NCBI GenBank assembly: GCA_025558075.1
Contig: JAHLKF010000004.1
Coordinates: 620,001 to 684,000 of the forward strand
From: Gaertneriomyces semiglobifer
Taxonomy: Eukaryota > Chytridiomycota > Chytridiomycetes > Spizellomycetales > Spizellomycetaceae
Reading direction: 5' to 3'
DNA: 64,000 nt
The notes beneath the pieces are model-generated. The model was not told the origin of the DNA. It searched no databases and was given only the letters and a program-made list of their open reading frames with translations. How positions within the stretch are numbered: the first letter of the stretch is position 1; each line of letters begins with the position of its first letter. Shown piece after piece: positions 1 through 12,683 of this stretch. The position numbers and the translations under genes were made by a program.

Positions 1-831
1 AACCTAGTTGTTTCGACTTTCATTGTCTCAATCCTCGTCTTCAAATCACTGATTCTTACAATTAACTTGTGATGTATTTCCTGGATGCGTAAGTCTGTAT
101 CTGTGCCCAATTCTCGTCCTTCCGATTTGTGATTGTTCAAATCCATTGAAATGTCGCTCTTTAGAGTACCCAGTAGCTCAGAAAGCTTTGCGTTCATTGA
201 CTCAATATCCCGCATGATCTGCTCTGTATCAGCTTTGAGCTGGGCTGAATCATTTTGGCGCAGCAATTGCAGCTCATTTCGTAACTCTTGAAGATGCGCT
301 TTGTACAAATATGTTTGATTTTCCAGATCGGTTTTGGACAATACGTTCGACCGAATTGATAGCGAGCTAAATACGACGAGTGCCATCAGTAGGGAAGATA
401 GCATAACCGTAATCGCATACGAACGGTATTCACCTATCGACCAAGAAGGCATTGATGGCGCGCATGATAGCCACCGCCTGTCCTCTAGTAAAACCTTGAC
501 GCTCTAACTGCCTGACGAGCTTATAGGTATCAAAGTTAAACTTGCTGGTGATTGTGCGTCGCTGAGAAGAATCTGCCAGGAAGACACGCGCGGATCGGAC
601 GTAGGAAGTCAGCACCGCGCGCATGGACGAGGTGAGAGGAGGTGATGCTGGTTCAGAAAGTGGAGGCGGGCTTGCGGTGGATGACGAGTAACGACGGTCA
701 ACAAAAGCCTTCGTTGCCAAGGGCGAGATCCAACGGGGTTGTGACGGTGGTCGTACCGCCCATAGCGAAGCGTTCGGCAGACATGGTATTCTCGCCCGAC
801 ATTGACAACGGACAACATTTCTCAAGATCAT
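1..831 (-). CDS. MCUR1/FMP32-type mitochondrial coiled-coil protein (DUF1640), 3' end outside window
   Basis: Exons read 434..831 and <1..366, with a 67-nt GT..AG intron. The start at 831 opens a basic, Ser/Pro-rich N-terminus that looks like a mitochondrial presequence. The family motif FDTYKLVRQLERQGFTRGQA lies just before the intron. Exon 2 continues in frame with a typical DUF1640 stretch, LENQTYLYKAHLQELRNEL, then a long charged heptad-rich coiled coil. Family members are inner-membrane proteins with a C-terminal membrane anchor; that anchor would lie left of base 1. The animal relative MCUR1 is tied to the calcium uniporter and yeast Fmp32 to cytochrome oxidase assembly, so the exact role here is open. 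It is divergent to fumarase, sharing a gap of about 0.5 kb. The family call is firm from the two motifs; function is inferred. Confidence 0.85.
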
Positions 832-1337
832 GATGAACTCTGTCCAAGAGATCTACCGTGCAGTGATTGTTGAATCCGCTACAATCGCATCAAAAGAAAG
901 TGCCTTGGCTGTGCTTGGTTTCGTCTCGGCCGTTGGATAGTCGTCGGTTGGCCAATGTTGAAATCTCGGCCGAGCGGAGGGTTGCCGAGATGCGAAACTA
1001 ATTGGTTATCAACATCACAAAAGTGTATTACGCAATAAAACGCGTTGTCGGCCAAAAAAGGAAACATTACGCGGAATATCGATACCCGATCAGTTCCGAC
1101 GTTCCGTTGACGACCGGCGCGGGAATTTTGGGAATTTTGCAAAGCCGACGACGACGACGACGTCGACGAACGACGATAGGAGACGACGGCAGCAGCAGCA
1201 TTAGCAGCAGCAGAAGCAGAGCCGGGGAAGATTCCTACACTGCGACACTGATTATCGTAAGTACTGCCATGCGAAAACGGCATGTGTGTTCGTTTAGCTA
1301 GGGGCTGAACAGATTTCCTTGCAGATAAACCAGCGAC
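832..1337. other. Shared upstream region of FMP32-like gene and fumarase
   Basis: This gap between divergent starts holds simple-sequence DNA: a (CGA)n run near 1146-1169 and a CAG/AGC-rich run near 1189-1218. No convincing exon or RNA gene is seen. It probably carries both promoters. Confidence 0.6.
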
Positions 1338-3208
1338 ATGTTTTCGAGGCATCTGGCAACAGTTTCGAGCAGGGCCCCAGGAGGTTTGCGGGGCCTCCGC
1401 GCCTTTTCCGCAATGCCGACGCTCATGGTAAGCATGCCATTTAGTACCTTTGCCCGCCAATTTGGCACTCATCGCGCGGACACCATCTATAGCAGAAATT
1501 CCGCGTTGAAAAAGATACTATGGGTGAGCTCCAGGTGCCATCTGACAAGTACTGGGGAGCGCAAACACAGCGGTGTGTATTCCCTAAACTTCCTTTCTTG
1601 AGCTAGTGCCTGATGCTCACGCGTAATTATCGCAATCCATCAGATCCCTACAGAATTTCGACATTGGAGGTGAAAGCGAACGCATGCCGTACCCCGTCAT
1701 TAAGGCCTTTGCCATCGTGAAAAAGGCTGCCGCAAAAGTAAACTCTGAAACACACCTGGACAAGAAGGTTGCCTCTGCCATTATACAGGCTGCTGATGAG
1801 GTTAGTTCTGATAACTTCCTTCGACTCGGGTCCTGTTTACTCATTATTACCACGAAGGTTATTGCCGGAAACCACAAGGACCACTTTCCTCTTGTTGTAT
1901 GGCAAACTGGCTCAGGGACTCAGACAAACATGAACGTGAACGAGGTTCTATCGAATCGCGCGATTGAGATTCTCGGTGGAGAACTCGGAAGCAAGAAGCC
2001 CGTCCACCCCAACGACCACGTCAACAACGGCCAGTCCTCCAACGACACATTCCCGACGGCCATGCACGTCGCTGCTTGTAATGAGGTCAACGAGCGCCTG
2101 ATTCCCTCATTGCAAAAGCTTCACAATGCCCTTGCGGAAAAATCTCAACAGTTCAGCAACATCATCAAGATCGGTCGCACGCATCTTCAGGATGCAACCC
2201 CTCTTACATTGGGGCAGGAGTTTTCTGGTTATGCACAACAGGTAGCATTTGGCATTGAGCGAATTCAGAGCGCATTGCCCCGCTTGTACAATCTTGCTCA
2301 GGGTGGTACCGCTGTCGGCACGGTAGGTTACGGTTTTGCGCCACCAGAATCAGATTGAGCGCGATGTTCATACCCTTCTTTTTTCTTCTAAAGGGGCTTA
2401 ACACCAGAAAGGGCTTTGATGTGAAGGTTGCAGAGCAGATTGCCAAAGACACCGGCCTTCCTTTCAAGACCGCACCGAACAAGGTGAGCGGCAGCATGAT
2501 CGAACATTTTCTCGACAAGCGTGCTGATGTTACGAACAGTTTGAGGCTCTCGCTGCCCATGACGCGATTGTTGAGGCTAGCGGTGCACTTAACACCATCG
2601 CTGTCTCGTTAAACAAAATTGCCAACGACATTCGTCTGCTTGGATCTGGACCCCGTTGTGGTCTGGGAGAGTTGCGCCTTCCTGAGAACGAGCCAGGGAG
2701 CAGGTAAGCGCTTGGTGCATTTTGGGCCTGTATTGGTTAATAGCTAACTGAAGACTTTCGTCGCCCTTAAAGTATCATGCCCGGTAAGGTCAACCCAACG
2801 CAATCTGAGGCGATGACCATGGTGTGCGCCCAGGTTATTGGTAACCACACTGCCGTCTCCGTGGCCGGTGCACAGGGTCATTTTGAACTGAATGTTTTCA
2901 AGCCCGTTATGATCCGCAACCTGCTGCACTCCATTCGGCTCATTGCGGATGCAGCTGCGTCCTTCACGGACAGATGTGTGGTTGGCATCGAGCCGAATCA
3001 GAAGCAGATCAGTGCTCTGTTGCATGAAAGTTTAATGCTGGTGACTGCATTGAACCCGTATATTGGTTATGACAACGCTGCTAAGGCGGCTAAGAAGGCT
3101 CACAAGGAAGGCACCACTCTGAAGCAAGCAACAGTCGAGCTTGGTCTGCTCACCCCCGAGCAATTCGACCAGTACGTACGACCGGAAACCATGATCGGCC
3201 CGAAGTAG
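1338..3208 (+). CDS. FUM1: Fumarate hydratase, class II (mitochondrial/cytosolic)
   Basis: Seven exons join in frame: 1338..1427, 1496..1572, 1644..1800, 1858..2322, 2394..2483, 2540..2703, 2773..3208 (492 aa). The enzyme interconverts fumarate and malate in the TCA cycle and acts as a homotetramer. Family marks are [13 protein letters not shown], the [16 protein letters not shown] stretch and the signature [13 protein letters not shown], which spans the last splice junction. Length fits the family. Residues 1-25 are Arg/Ser-rich without acidic residues, as in a mitochondrial leader. Met26 and Met30 lie at the end of exon 1, so an internal start could give the cytosolic form known for fumarases. 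All introns are 50-72 nt. It converges on MED14 with only about 100 bp between stops. Confidence 0.97.
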
Positions 3209-3261
3209 ATTTATCACAACACCTCTGTTGCCTCATGTTCATATTGCCATCCTTTCACATT

Positions 3262-3280
3262 GATATATATATATATATAG
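3262..3280. repeat. (TA)n microsatellite between convergent genes
   Basis: A short run of alternating T and A lies in the roughly 100-bp gap between the fumarase stop (3208) and the predicted MED14 stop (3309). It may serve as AT-rich 3'-end sequence for both transcripts. Confidence 0.6.
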
Positions 3281-3308
3281 AAGACACAGATACTACCATC
3301 CAATTTGC

Positions 3309-6300
3309 TCATACTTGTTGTAAGAATGTGCCTGGGCACAAGCAACATTGGCGCACTGTTGGGAAGACTTTCCCAGGCCCTCCTTTCTTTTCCGGAATCG
3401 GCCGAAGGCTCACTTTTGATAATAACCCCACGATGTTTTCCTTTGACCAATCTTGTTCTAACCGTTGTCGCAGAAAGGCATTCAATTCCGCAACTTCCGT
3501 CAAATCATCGTGGATTGAATTTCGCCACAGTCCGATGACGCCAGACTGATAGTTGCACCGCAGCCCAAGTTGTCGAGTTATATTCGTGGACATGTCCGTG
3601 AATTGAAACTGCCATTGGAAGAGGTGGTTAATGAATGGTCATTTGTGGCTGAACTAGCTCATACGTGAACTCTCCAACTTACCACATAATTAGCCCGCTT
3701 GGACTCTCGTTCAAACCCTATACCTACGCCCGCTACCCCTAACCATGGTTCGCTCGCTTCGGGTAATTTCATGCATATCTCCATGCGGCTTACTGCATTT
3801 GGTAATTGCTCAGCTTGCTTGAGTTCGAAGTCGGCGAGTTTACACAGATCTCCAAGTTGCGTATCGTCCAATTGTAGTATATCCAGAAGAAGCCGCCAGT
3901 ACTTTCGCATATTCTCATTTGAGGGTAGTTGTGCAACCTTGATCAAATACCACTCTGATAACCTGTGCATACGTTGCACCAAATCGGGCGTTATAGTCAA
4001 GGTGGATGATGAAGACGGTGTGATGTGGAGAGCCCAGCCATGGCCCGGTCGGGTGGAAAGTTGAAGCTTCAGTGTCGATGACTCTAATGTGGCAACTAAC
4101 CGTTCTGTATCCAACTCGACAGCTATGGTATTGTCAAGCGAAGCCCCACGGGTGAAGTGTAACAGAGTTCCGATATCATCCAAGTACTTGTCAATTCGAT
4201 GAGATATTACGTCCAACAGGCCAGGCGAAAATATGACTCCGAACGGAACCGGAATAGCCGAACCACGTTTCGGCGCTTTAACATCGTGTGCCGATTGCGC
4301 CAACCACTTTGTGACTTCATTAAAGTACGGAATACGGCTCCGCGGCAACGTTATGTGTGACTCGCGCGGCTTCCAAGGTGTCGTCGCGGCATCAGTAATG
4401 GTGATGTACCCACTTTTATCCACGGTAAAGTCAAGACCATAAGTGTTCCCGTAGATCAGCGTGACTCGATTCATGTCACGGACCTCTGTGGCAATAGGAT
4501 TTGTGCCGGCTTCAAGCTGAAACTCTGGGCCGCTCCGATGCCTTTCTAACGTTGCAAGGGCATTATAAACTGGGTTCATCGATTGAAGAGTATGTAAAAT
4601 CCTCATGATATCCCCATTTTCGGAGAAATCTTTTGTGGCGTGGCGGCCGAACTCTCGCAAGATCGCTATGGGTATATCTTCAGGAGTGGATCCATCCATG
4701 CGGAGGAATTCTACCCATAGCCTTTCATCGAATCCGTCGGGCATGTATTTGAATCGTATATCCGTGGACCCTTGTCTGAGCCAGAGGCTCGTGAGGTCGA
4801 AAGAATTAAACCGTATTCCCATTTTCCCTAGTCGCTCTTTGTTTTGGATAACTGATTTCAATGACTTAGTAACTAGTCACACAGGGATGATACCAGACCC
4901 GACAAGTAAACCTACATTGCTGGGATATGCTTAGCATGATAGCTGTCTTCCTCATTTTACTCTCCATGTCCCCGATTGATTTATAAAGGTCGTAATGTCC
5001 GGAGTAGGTGAACCACACGCCACGTAAATCGCGATCGTACTCAATACTGCCCAGACTAAATTCTTCAGGCTGAGGAAGGCCTGACCTGTGTCTAAACTTA
5101 CAGCGGCCGACAATGCGAACGCCCGAGACTTCTATTTCCCGTTTCTTGCGCCGCCCGTACTGAGTCCAGGGACTTCTAATTCCAAAGACGGTCTGTCTGC
5201 ACCGTTCAACCGATATGTAGAGGTCTCCATGCGTAATGCGTCCTTTAGCGTAAGGAGCAGCTGAGAAGTACTTTGCCGGAACTCGCAAGACGTACCCACG
5301 AGATGCCGCTCGACATTCAGGGACCGGAAGTTGATCAGGTCGAAATCGGTGTCGGCGTTCAGTTGCAATTTTAGTTAGGGAGGGAGGCTGTACGTACTGA
5401 AATGGAATCTTGTACGCTCTTAATCGATCTGCGAGTTCAGTGTACGTGTATTGGATCCTAGGTGGCAAGAAATTCAGTATCCCGTATATGGAGGAAGGCA
5501 CCAGAAGACGACGCTTACTTGCAATAGTCTTCAATCTTCACGAAAGACCACCAATCAAGAGTTTCCCAAAAATAGCCTACGTCCGATTGGGTATTGGCGT
5601 TTAAATCAGGATCGACACCAAGGCTGGTTTGCCGTGATACGCGCAATCGCTTGCTTTGATGGTCATTCTTGTCATCCAGGAAGCATGCGGGGGTTAGCCC
5701 TCGATAGTCATCCATTTGAGAGTTGTACACATCCGGTACCCCGATCGGGGTTACAAAATCAATTGTCCTCCTGACAGAGTTTGACACGCTGTCAATAGAC
5801 TCCGTGCCAAGCAGCCATATGCGGAATACACAGTGATCGTTGCCACTGACATTGAACCGCTCGTCCAACGCCTTTCTATCCTCATCGCCATATAACTCTA
5901 GCCACTCATCTGGAGAAGCTGCGGCTATAACAATCCACGCGTTCCTTAAAGCAGGGTACTGGAGATACACGCGGTGTTCGGGTAATCGCAAGCCCCAGCT
6001 CTCTTCCTCGTCGCGCGAAAACGGACCATCGCTGCGGAAAGTATTGAATTCCAATTCTTCTGCCATCCCTTCTATATCTTCAATGAGAGAGGAGTATCTG
6101 CAATGCATAACGCATGCGTATGCTTCATCTGGGTAATAATTCAATCGCGCCTCGACCGCTACGAGCGTTGGTTTCACAGTTTCTGGATCAACCTCACCAT
6201 TGGAAGAAACCAGGCCGGTCGCGGGTTGTCCATTTTGCCAGACGGCAACATGACCAGAGGTATTTTCCATGCGGAATTCCAGCCGCCCACGTTGTCGATA

Positions 6301-8117
6301 GTGAATGTCCAGGTTTGACTTGATACCACTTAGTTTGTCGTGTAGAGGTCGCCAGATATCGAGTGACACAGAATCACTGCTGAGCGAGGTCTGTGTGCGC
6401 ACACTGGCTTCGATCGCGGCATGCTTACGCTTACCGCTCTGCGGTTCCTGATTTTCATCATCAGAGAAATACACGTGCTGCGTTACGTCTCCTAACAAGA
6501 TCTCGCCACATCCTTCATTCTTGGGCCTTCCAATAATGATATTGGCCAATTGCTGCAACTTGAAGCGGACCTGAAGTTGGCAAACTTCTCCCAAGATTTC
6601 ATTAACATCCAAGCAAGTCCAGTTCAAACCCAGATTGATTGGCTCTGCTGTCTCGGGGTTAGTCAACAGCGTCTTCCTGAACCGCCCTTTTGCGTCAGGA
6701 ACGAAGATGTTGTACTCGATGTCGAATCGCGTGGTGTCGCGGCACGCGTCACCGAACATGCGTGCGGCAAACAGATCCTTGTCAATAGCGGCGTTCTCTT
6801 TCTTGGAGTGGACGATCTTCCACCACTTGTCAAACACTTCACTGCGATGAGAGGAGACAGTTTTTGTAGAGAATTCCAAGACATGCTTCTTGACTGGAAC
6901 TTCAAAGCCTGCAGGGACTGAACGGGGGTCCGGAGGCGGAATCTCCTCTTGCCAGTGAATCAGACGCAGACTGCCCTTGTTGAGATCCAACTCTATATCC
7001 AATCGGTCTTTCCAGGAGGTGTTGGCAAGATGAATTGCCTGCCCGTGGAGGATCATCAAGGACATCTTGAAGCAGATGTTCTGAAGGAACTCGTGGAGAT
7101 GAAGAATGGCGTACGGGTTTCCGCTCTTGAGGGCGGTGGAGGTACTGGCCAGGCTGCCCGAGTGTTTCGCCTGAGATTGTTCCAAAATGACTTGGGAGCG
7201 GCTCAACAGTCCATGTACACCTTCCATGTGGGCGGGTAAAACCGTGTTACAAAGGCCTGATGAAAGGATAATGATCAGATCATGCTTGGCGATTAAAGAA
7301 CGCGCGCATATGTCTACTCACCAGCGTAACTTTCATCGGATTTCACAAACAGCTCCAGGTCAACAATACGCCAAGGTAAATGAACGTCGCGTCCGACAAG
7401 GGTAAGAGCAACCCTGTACAATCCATCGGCTTGCAAGTGAACGTGGCCGTTGCGGATAACCGCGCTTTGCTTCAAGGTATCCGGAATGATGGTGAACTCA
7501 AGGCGGCGACGAATGGCAGCATCCAACGATTGGAGCGTTGCCTTCTCTTCTTCGAGTGTCAGCGGTTGCTTAGGAATGATGGACTGAAGTACCTTTGGCA
7601 ACCCTTGGTACGATCCTGTCCGCAACACGTCGAGAGCGGTGACAACATCAGGAGCCGACAGCTCCGCAAAGCGCTTGAACTTGGGAATCTGGTTCCAAAG
7701 TTCGTCTGCAGCGAGCTTGAAGGCAGCAGATTGCCTATCAATGAATCCGTGCACATTGAATAGCTTCTGGATGGAGGCCCCTTCTTTCCCGAGACGCGCG
7801 GTAGCCAAAAGGCGGGCAAATGCCTCACGTTCAGAAAGAGCAAAGTCCAAGATCTTTTGCTTTTTGTTCTCGTCCGATCCACTTTGAAGGCTGGCAGTAG
7901 CATGTTAGAGTTTCCTTAGCCGTATAGTAAACCAATTTTACCAGTACCTTTCAACAGTTTCCAAGATCCTACCATACGAGGACTGGATCAACCGACTGGA
8001 CAAATCTTTCAAGGAGACAGCGTTCGTAGGAACTTCCGGCAAGACAGTCTCGAGCGAGGCCTCGCTGCTGGTATGACCAACACAAACAGGAGTGGTGGCG
8101 GTGCTTTCAGACATCAT
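3309..8117 (-). CDS. MED14: Mediator complex subunit 14 (RGR1 type)
   Basis: Six exons join in frame on the minus strand: 7948..8117, 7322..7890, 7220..5519, 5457..4916, 4872..3683, 3608..3309 (1490 aa). MED14 is the central scaffold linking Mediator head, middle and tail in RNA polymerase II transcription. Recognition rests on the N-terminal MED14 domain: the ISRLI-like segment is here LSSRLIQSSYGRILETVERY, followed by a long helical region and the 'RVALTLVGRDVHLPWRIVDL' segment typical of the family. The length suits a fungal RGR1 protein. The last exon is my inference: a strong GTAAGT donor after codon ANYV and a good acceptor add 100 in-frame codons; without it the protein stops at 3659 after 1398 aa. 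The 43-nt intron at 4873-4915 is very short but restores the frame. The start uses the first of two adjacent ATGs. Confidence 0.88.
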
Positions 8118-9014
8118 ATCGGATTGATTTTTCCAGTAAAAAGAAGCTTTGCTTGTGTAACTTTATCAAGTTTTTGGTTGCTTGCGGGTGAAAGGCTACT
8201 TTAAACTGCTTCAAACGAACTGGAGAGAAAGGCGAGGACTACCCAAGGATGAACAACCCGTCTCTTTTATAGCCCGACTTGCGTCTCTTCCCTTTCTGCA
8301 GCGTCGGAGACTGTCCTTTTGCACGTGGATGGGTCACTATTCACATCAAAGATATATCTCCGAAGCCAAACAATAGATTCGCCCCGCCAACCTTGTCGTC
8401 AGCACCATTGCACAGGACACAGTCCTCGTATCTTCGTATTCAATTCCTCTTGTCTATCGTCATCGGATAGCCGGTAACGTAATGATCGTCACCTTCTGTA
8501 TTGTAGTCCTTGCCCCGAGAGCGGGTTTGCTGAGTGTGGGTGGATTCTTCCCAAACGAAATGCTGGGACAAGATCCGTCGCGCCTCAATTCACACATTCC
8601 GCTCGACACACACAATCGGTGAATAACTAACGACCTGATTGACACAAAATGCTGAATATGTGGCATTGAAAAAAGGGATTGGGCCAGTTGGATTCCCCAT
8701 TGATTATGCATGTCGGTGTAAGCTGGATACAATAGTGATTGTTCTAGTTGAAATAGGTTATGTCACAGAGGGTAGGCATGTGCAAGCGTAGATATAGAGG
8801 ACGGGTTATGTCACAGACGAACAGAATGATAAGAAGCAACGAGGTTCTAATTAGAGGAATGCCGCTAAACAACCAGACATACATTGTCTATGGAACAGTG
8901 ATTGCGCTAACAGTGATTGCGCTTCCGTTCTAGACTGTTTCTTCGGTCCCGTCACTCAAGAGGTACGGTGTGTGGGTAGGCATGTACCAATGTACCATAG
9001 CATCCACGATGCAA
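8118..9014. other. Intergenic region with short tandem and direct repeats
   Basis: No gene is seen between MED14 and the acyl-CoA dehydrogenase. Close to the dehydrogenase 3' end are a perfect 15-bp tandem pair (8894-8923) and a 14-bp direct repeat (8756-8769 and 8804-8817). The left part must hold the MED14 promoter. Confidence 0.55.
8894..8923. repeat. Perfect 15-bp tandem duplication
   Basis: The unit AACAGTGATTGCGCT occurs twice with no spacer. It lies about 90 bp past the acyl-CoA dehydrogenase stop. Confidence 0.9.
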
Positions 9015-10937
9015 TCAGAGCTTGGCCCCACTCAACTGTGCAACCTTGACACTCTGCTTCACTCCCAACTCGATCATAATCTCCTCTGACCCTCCGGGAA
9101 TAGCATATGCGCGCACCTCTCTGTAAAGTCTCTCTACCCTCTCCCCTTGTCCTCCACGGCTATAACTCAAACCTCCAAAGATTTGAGCGGCCTCTCGTGC
9201 ACAAAACTCCATTGTTTGTGTTGACTGCACCTTTAACAACGCAATAGGGCCACCAAGCTTGAGCATTTGCAAATCCTTGTCCATTACGTTGGTCTGGTAA
9301 ATCAAAGATTCCATCCATGCATGCGTTGCTTCTACGCGACGGATCATGTGTCCCAGTTTGTTGCGGATGACAGGGTGGTCGATGAGCTTCTTGCCAAAGG
9401 TCCGGCGTTTGTGCGCATATCTGATCGAATCTTCCAAACACACGCGGGCAAAGCGGGTGGCCTGAATGCAGATACCCATGCGCTCATGATTGAAGTTATA
9501 CATGATGCACTGTGAGCGTGAAAATGACAGTCAGTGAGGGCTCACGGTTGAGAATACGAGCACTTTCGGATGAAGCATACCTTGAACCCTTTGTTTTCCT
9601 TGCCAATCAAATTCTCCACTGGCACCTTAACGTCCTCGAATGTGATGTAGGTGGTTCCACTGGCCCACACACCCATGCAGTCCATTTGCCGAGTGGTGAC
9701 GCCGGGCATTGTCCTCTCGACCAACAATAAGCTAATCCCGTTCATTCCTTCCTCCCCTGTTCTACAAGCCACTGTAAAGTAATCTGCAAACACGCCGTTG
9801 GTAATCCACTTTTTCTCTCCGTTCAGAATGTAATGTTTGCCATCGGGAGTTCTGCGGGCAGTAGTAGTGAGGTTGGCAACGTCAGATCCGGCAGCGGGTT
9901 CAGTGATGGCAAGACAGATGTTTTTGCGACCAGCGAGACAGTCCGCGATGACCTTGTCTTTGAGGTAATCAGATCCAAAGTGGAGTACAGGCGGGAGACC
10001 AATACCCAAGCCACCAATGAGACCCCAAAGAACACCTCCAGAACCGCAGCGCGAGAGCTCGTCACATACAATGAATTCATGGAATGAGTCCCATTCTGCA
10101 AGAGATCACGTTTGAATGGCTGAGGATTCGTACCCATAAGCGATGTCTTCCTACCTTTAGGCGAAACATTGCCAATCGGAGGCCTGGTCACGTATTTTGC
10201 GGGCCACCCGCCGCCTAGGACGCCAGCAAGGATACCCGCATCAGCAGCCTTTTTGAACAACTCTTTCGGTATGCGCTTCTGCTCGTCCCATTCATGGCAG
10301 TAGGACATAATCTCTTTCTCGACAAAACGGCGGACTTCGGCGCGAACACGGCGATGAGAGTCGTTGTAGTACGGTGAGCCCCAGTCCTACGCAGAGAAAT
10401 GGAAAAGCTCGTAAGCGCCTGAGTGACCATCGTCATAAAGTAAAGAAACCCACCTGGTACCAACTTGGATCTCCGAACGGCACCAATTCTCCAAATGCCT
10501 CGCCCTCTTCCAAACCAGTCAACGGCTCCTCCTCCTTTCCGTGAGATTCAGCTGCGATCTCCTTTACAGCGCTGCCCACATCGCCTTTGTACAATTTTGG
10601 TCCGTACTTTTCAAGGACAGATTTGTTGTGGAAGTTGTCAAACTGTTTTGTGGCATCTGTTCCAGCTACTTTGAGGAGAATCTTTTTGCCACTGCATATG
10701 TGGAGTTCAGGTCAGTTCACGGAACACAAAAGGCCATCATCACGCAAATGTACCCAGGGTGATCGTTGAGGAAGGAGGTGACATCGTAGACCTTGCCGTG
10801 TACAATGATCTAGAAACAACATAGGAACGCATTAGGTGAGTTTGCTTATTCAGATCATGTGCACTCGCCGAGATCCATACCCAGATGTCCTTTTCATTGT
10901 TGTGCTGAGCGACCTGCTCAACTGTGAAACTCGGCAT
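9015..10937 (-). CDS. Cytochrome b5-acyl-CoA dehydrogenase fusion, probably peroxisomal
   Basis: Exons 10881..10937, 10754..10809, 10454..10691, 10155..10386, 9581..10095 and 9015..9509 join in frame (530 aa). Residues 1-75 form a cytochrome b5-like heme domain with the HPGG ligand motif split across intron 2 and a second His in FDNFHNKSVLEKY. From about residue 118 follows an acyl-CoA dehydrogenase: N-terminal helical domain, the FAD/substrate signature AITEPAAGSDVANL, the GEKKWITNG beta domain, and the C-terminal helix ending in RRVEATHAW and IFGGLSYSRGGQGERVERLY. Such fusions are known in fungi. The protein ends GAKL, a PTS1-like tripeptide AKL, suggesting peroxisomal beta-oxidation or amino-acid catabolism with electrons passing through FAD and heme. 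The natural substrate cannot be read from sequence. IDI1 lies just upstream on the same strand. Confidence 0.93.
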
Positions 10938-11421
10938 GGTAGGAGGAACCACAAATGGAAACTGTCAAGGTAGTGTACTGCTGTCTCTGCCTCTCGCCGA
11001 TGAGGGGTGTGCGCTGTGTGTGGGGTGCCCCTCCTTTTATACCCGCCCCCTCGCTCTTAATGCCCCCCACGCGATCACTGCACCCATTTCCCACCCACAT
11101 GTCAAAAGGGCGCGCGTGTCAGTCACCTGAGCGTCGCTTTGTGTGTCGTTTGCGTCGCTTGCGTCCAATTAATGTTGGTTCCTTATTATTATTATTATTA
11201 CCTCTCAGCTCACGGCACTTAGGAAATAAAGACATGGCAGCGGTGTGCGTTTTGGCTTGATCTCGGCCTGAGTGAGTGTGTGAGTGTGTGGTGGTGGGCA
11301 GGTTCATCATGTCCAGGTAGTGACCATTGCATGGAGGTTAAGGATAACATACGGGCATTAGAATCATCATCATAATATTACATTCTCGTCTATGTACGCC
11401 GCTCGATCTAGCTCTTTTGGA
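10938..11421. other. Acyl-CoA dehydrogenase promoter and IDI1 3' region
   Basis: The gap holds a minus-strand TATA box (11033-11041), C-rich tracts and a (TTA)n run near 11184-11201. No gene is seen. Confidence 0.55.
11033..11041 (-). promoter_or_regulatory. TATA box of the acyl-CoA dehydrogenase gene
   Basis: The minus strand reads TATAAAAGG about 96 bp upstream of the predicted ATG (10937), in a G-rich context. Position and match suit a core promoter; transcription start is unmapped. Confidence 0.55.
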
Positions 11422-12239
<818 letters not shown>

Positions 12240-12683
12240 TTTGTCTGCGCCAGAACTCAAAAGTCAAAGTGCATGAGGTTTATCGTTTTTTGTCAAGGAG
12301 AGGAGCCTTTTTGTACGTCGTGTTTGTCCGCTAAAAGCGCGATCGTCCCATCGAAGCGAGAACTCACATAATAACAATGCACTTTTTACAGACATTACTG
12401 AGACAGAATACGCCAATTAACCTGTCCTGCACAATTCTTGCTCGCCAGTGGTACCCCGGGCTTCGTTGCTCATTCCACTCTTCTCTGCGTAAACAGTGAG
12501 TCCAGCTGTAAGTAAAATGAACGGGCGCTGTATGACTGTGCGTCTCTGTTGTGGCACAGTCATTTAGTGTCGTGTGGAGTAAAAAGGCCGACCTTCCAAA
12601 CTGAAGTGCAAGAGCCCACGACCTGATAGACCATTTGGTTTGCAAACTATCAAGGATAAAAGAAGCACTCGGATTTTACAGTC
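12240..12683. other. Divergent promoter region, IDI1 / PDAP1 homologue
   Basis: No gene is seen in this 444-bp stretch between two divergent starts. It should carry both promoters; no clear TATA box was found. Confidence 0.5.

Noticed and set aside
1146..1218. Short-unit repeats that could suggest a CRISPR or minisatellite array
   Set aside because: They are simple trinucleotide runs without spacers.
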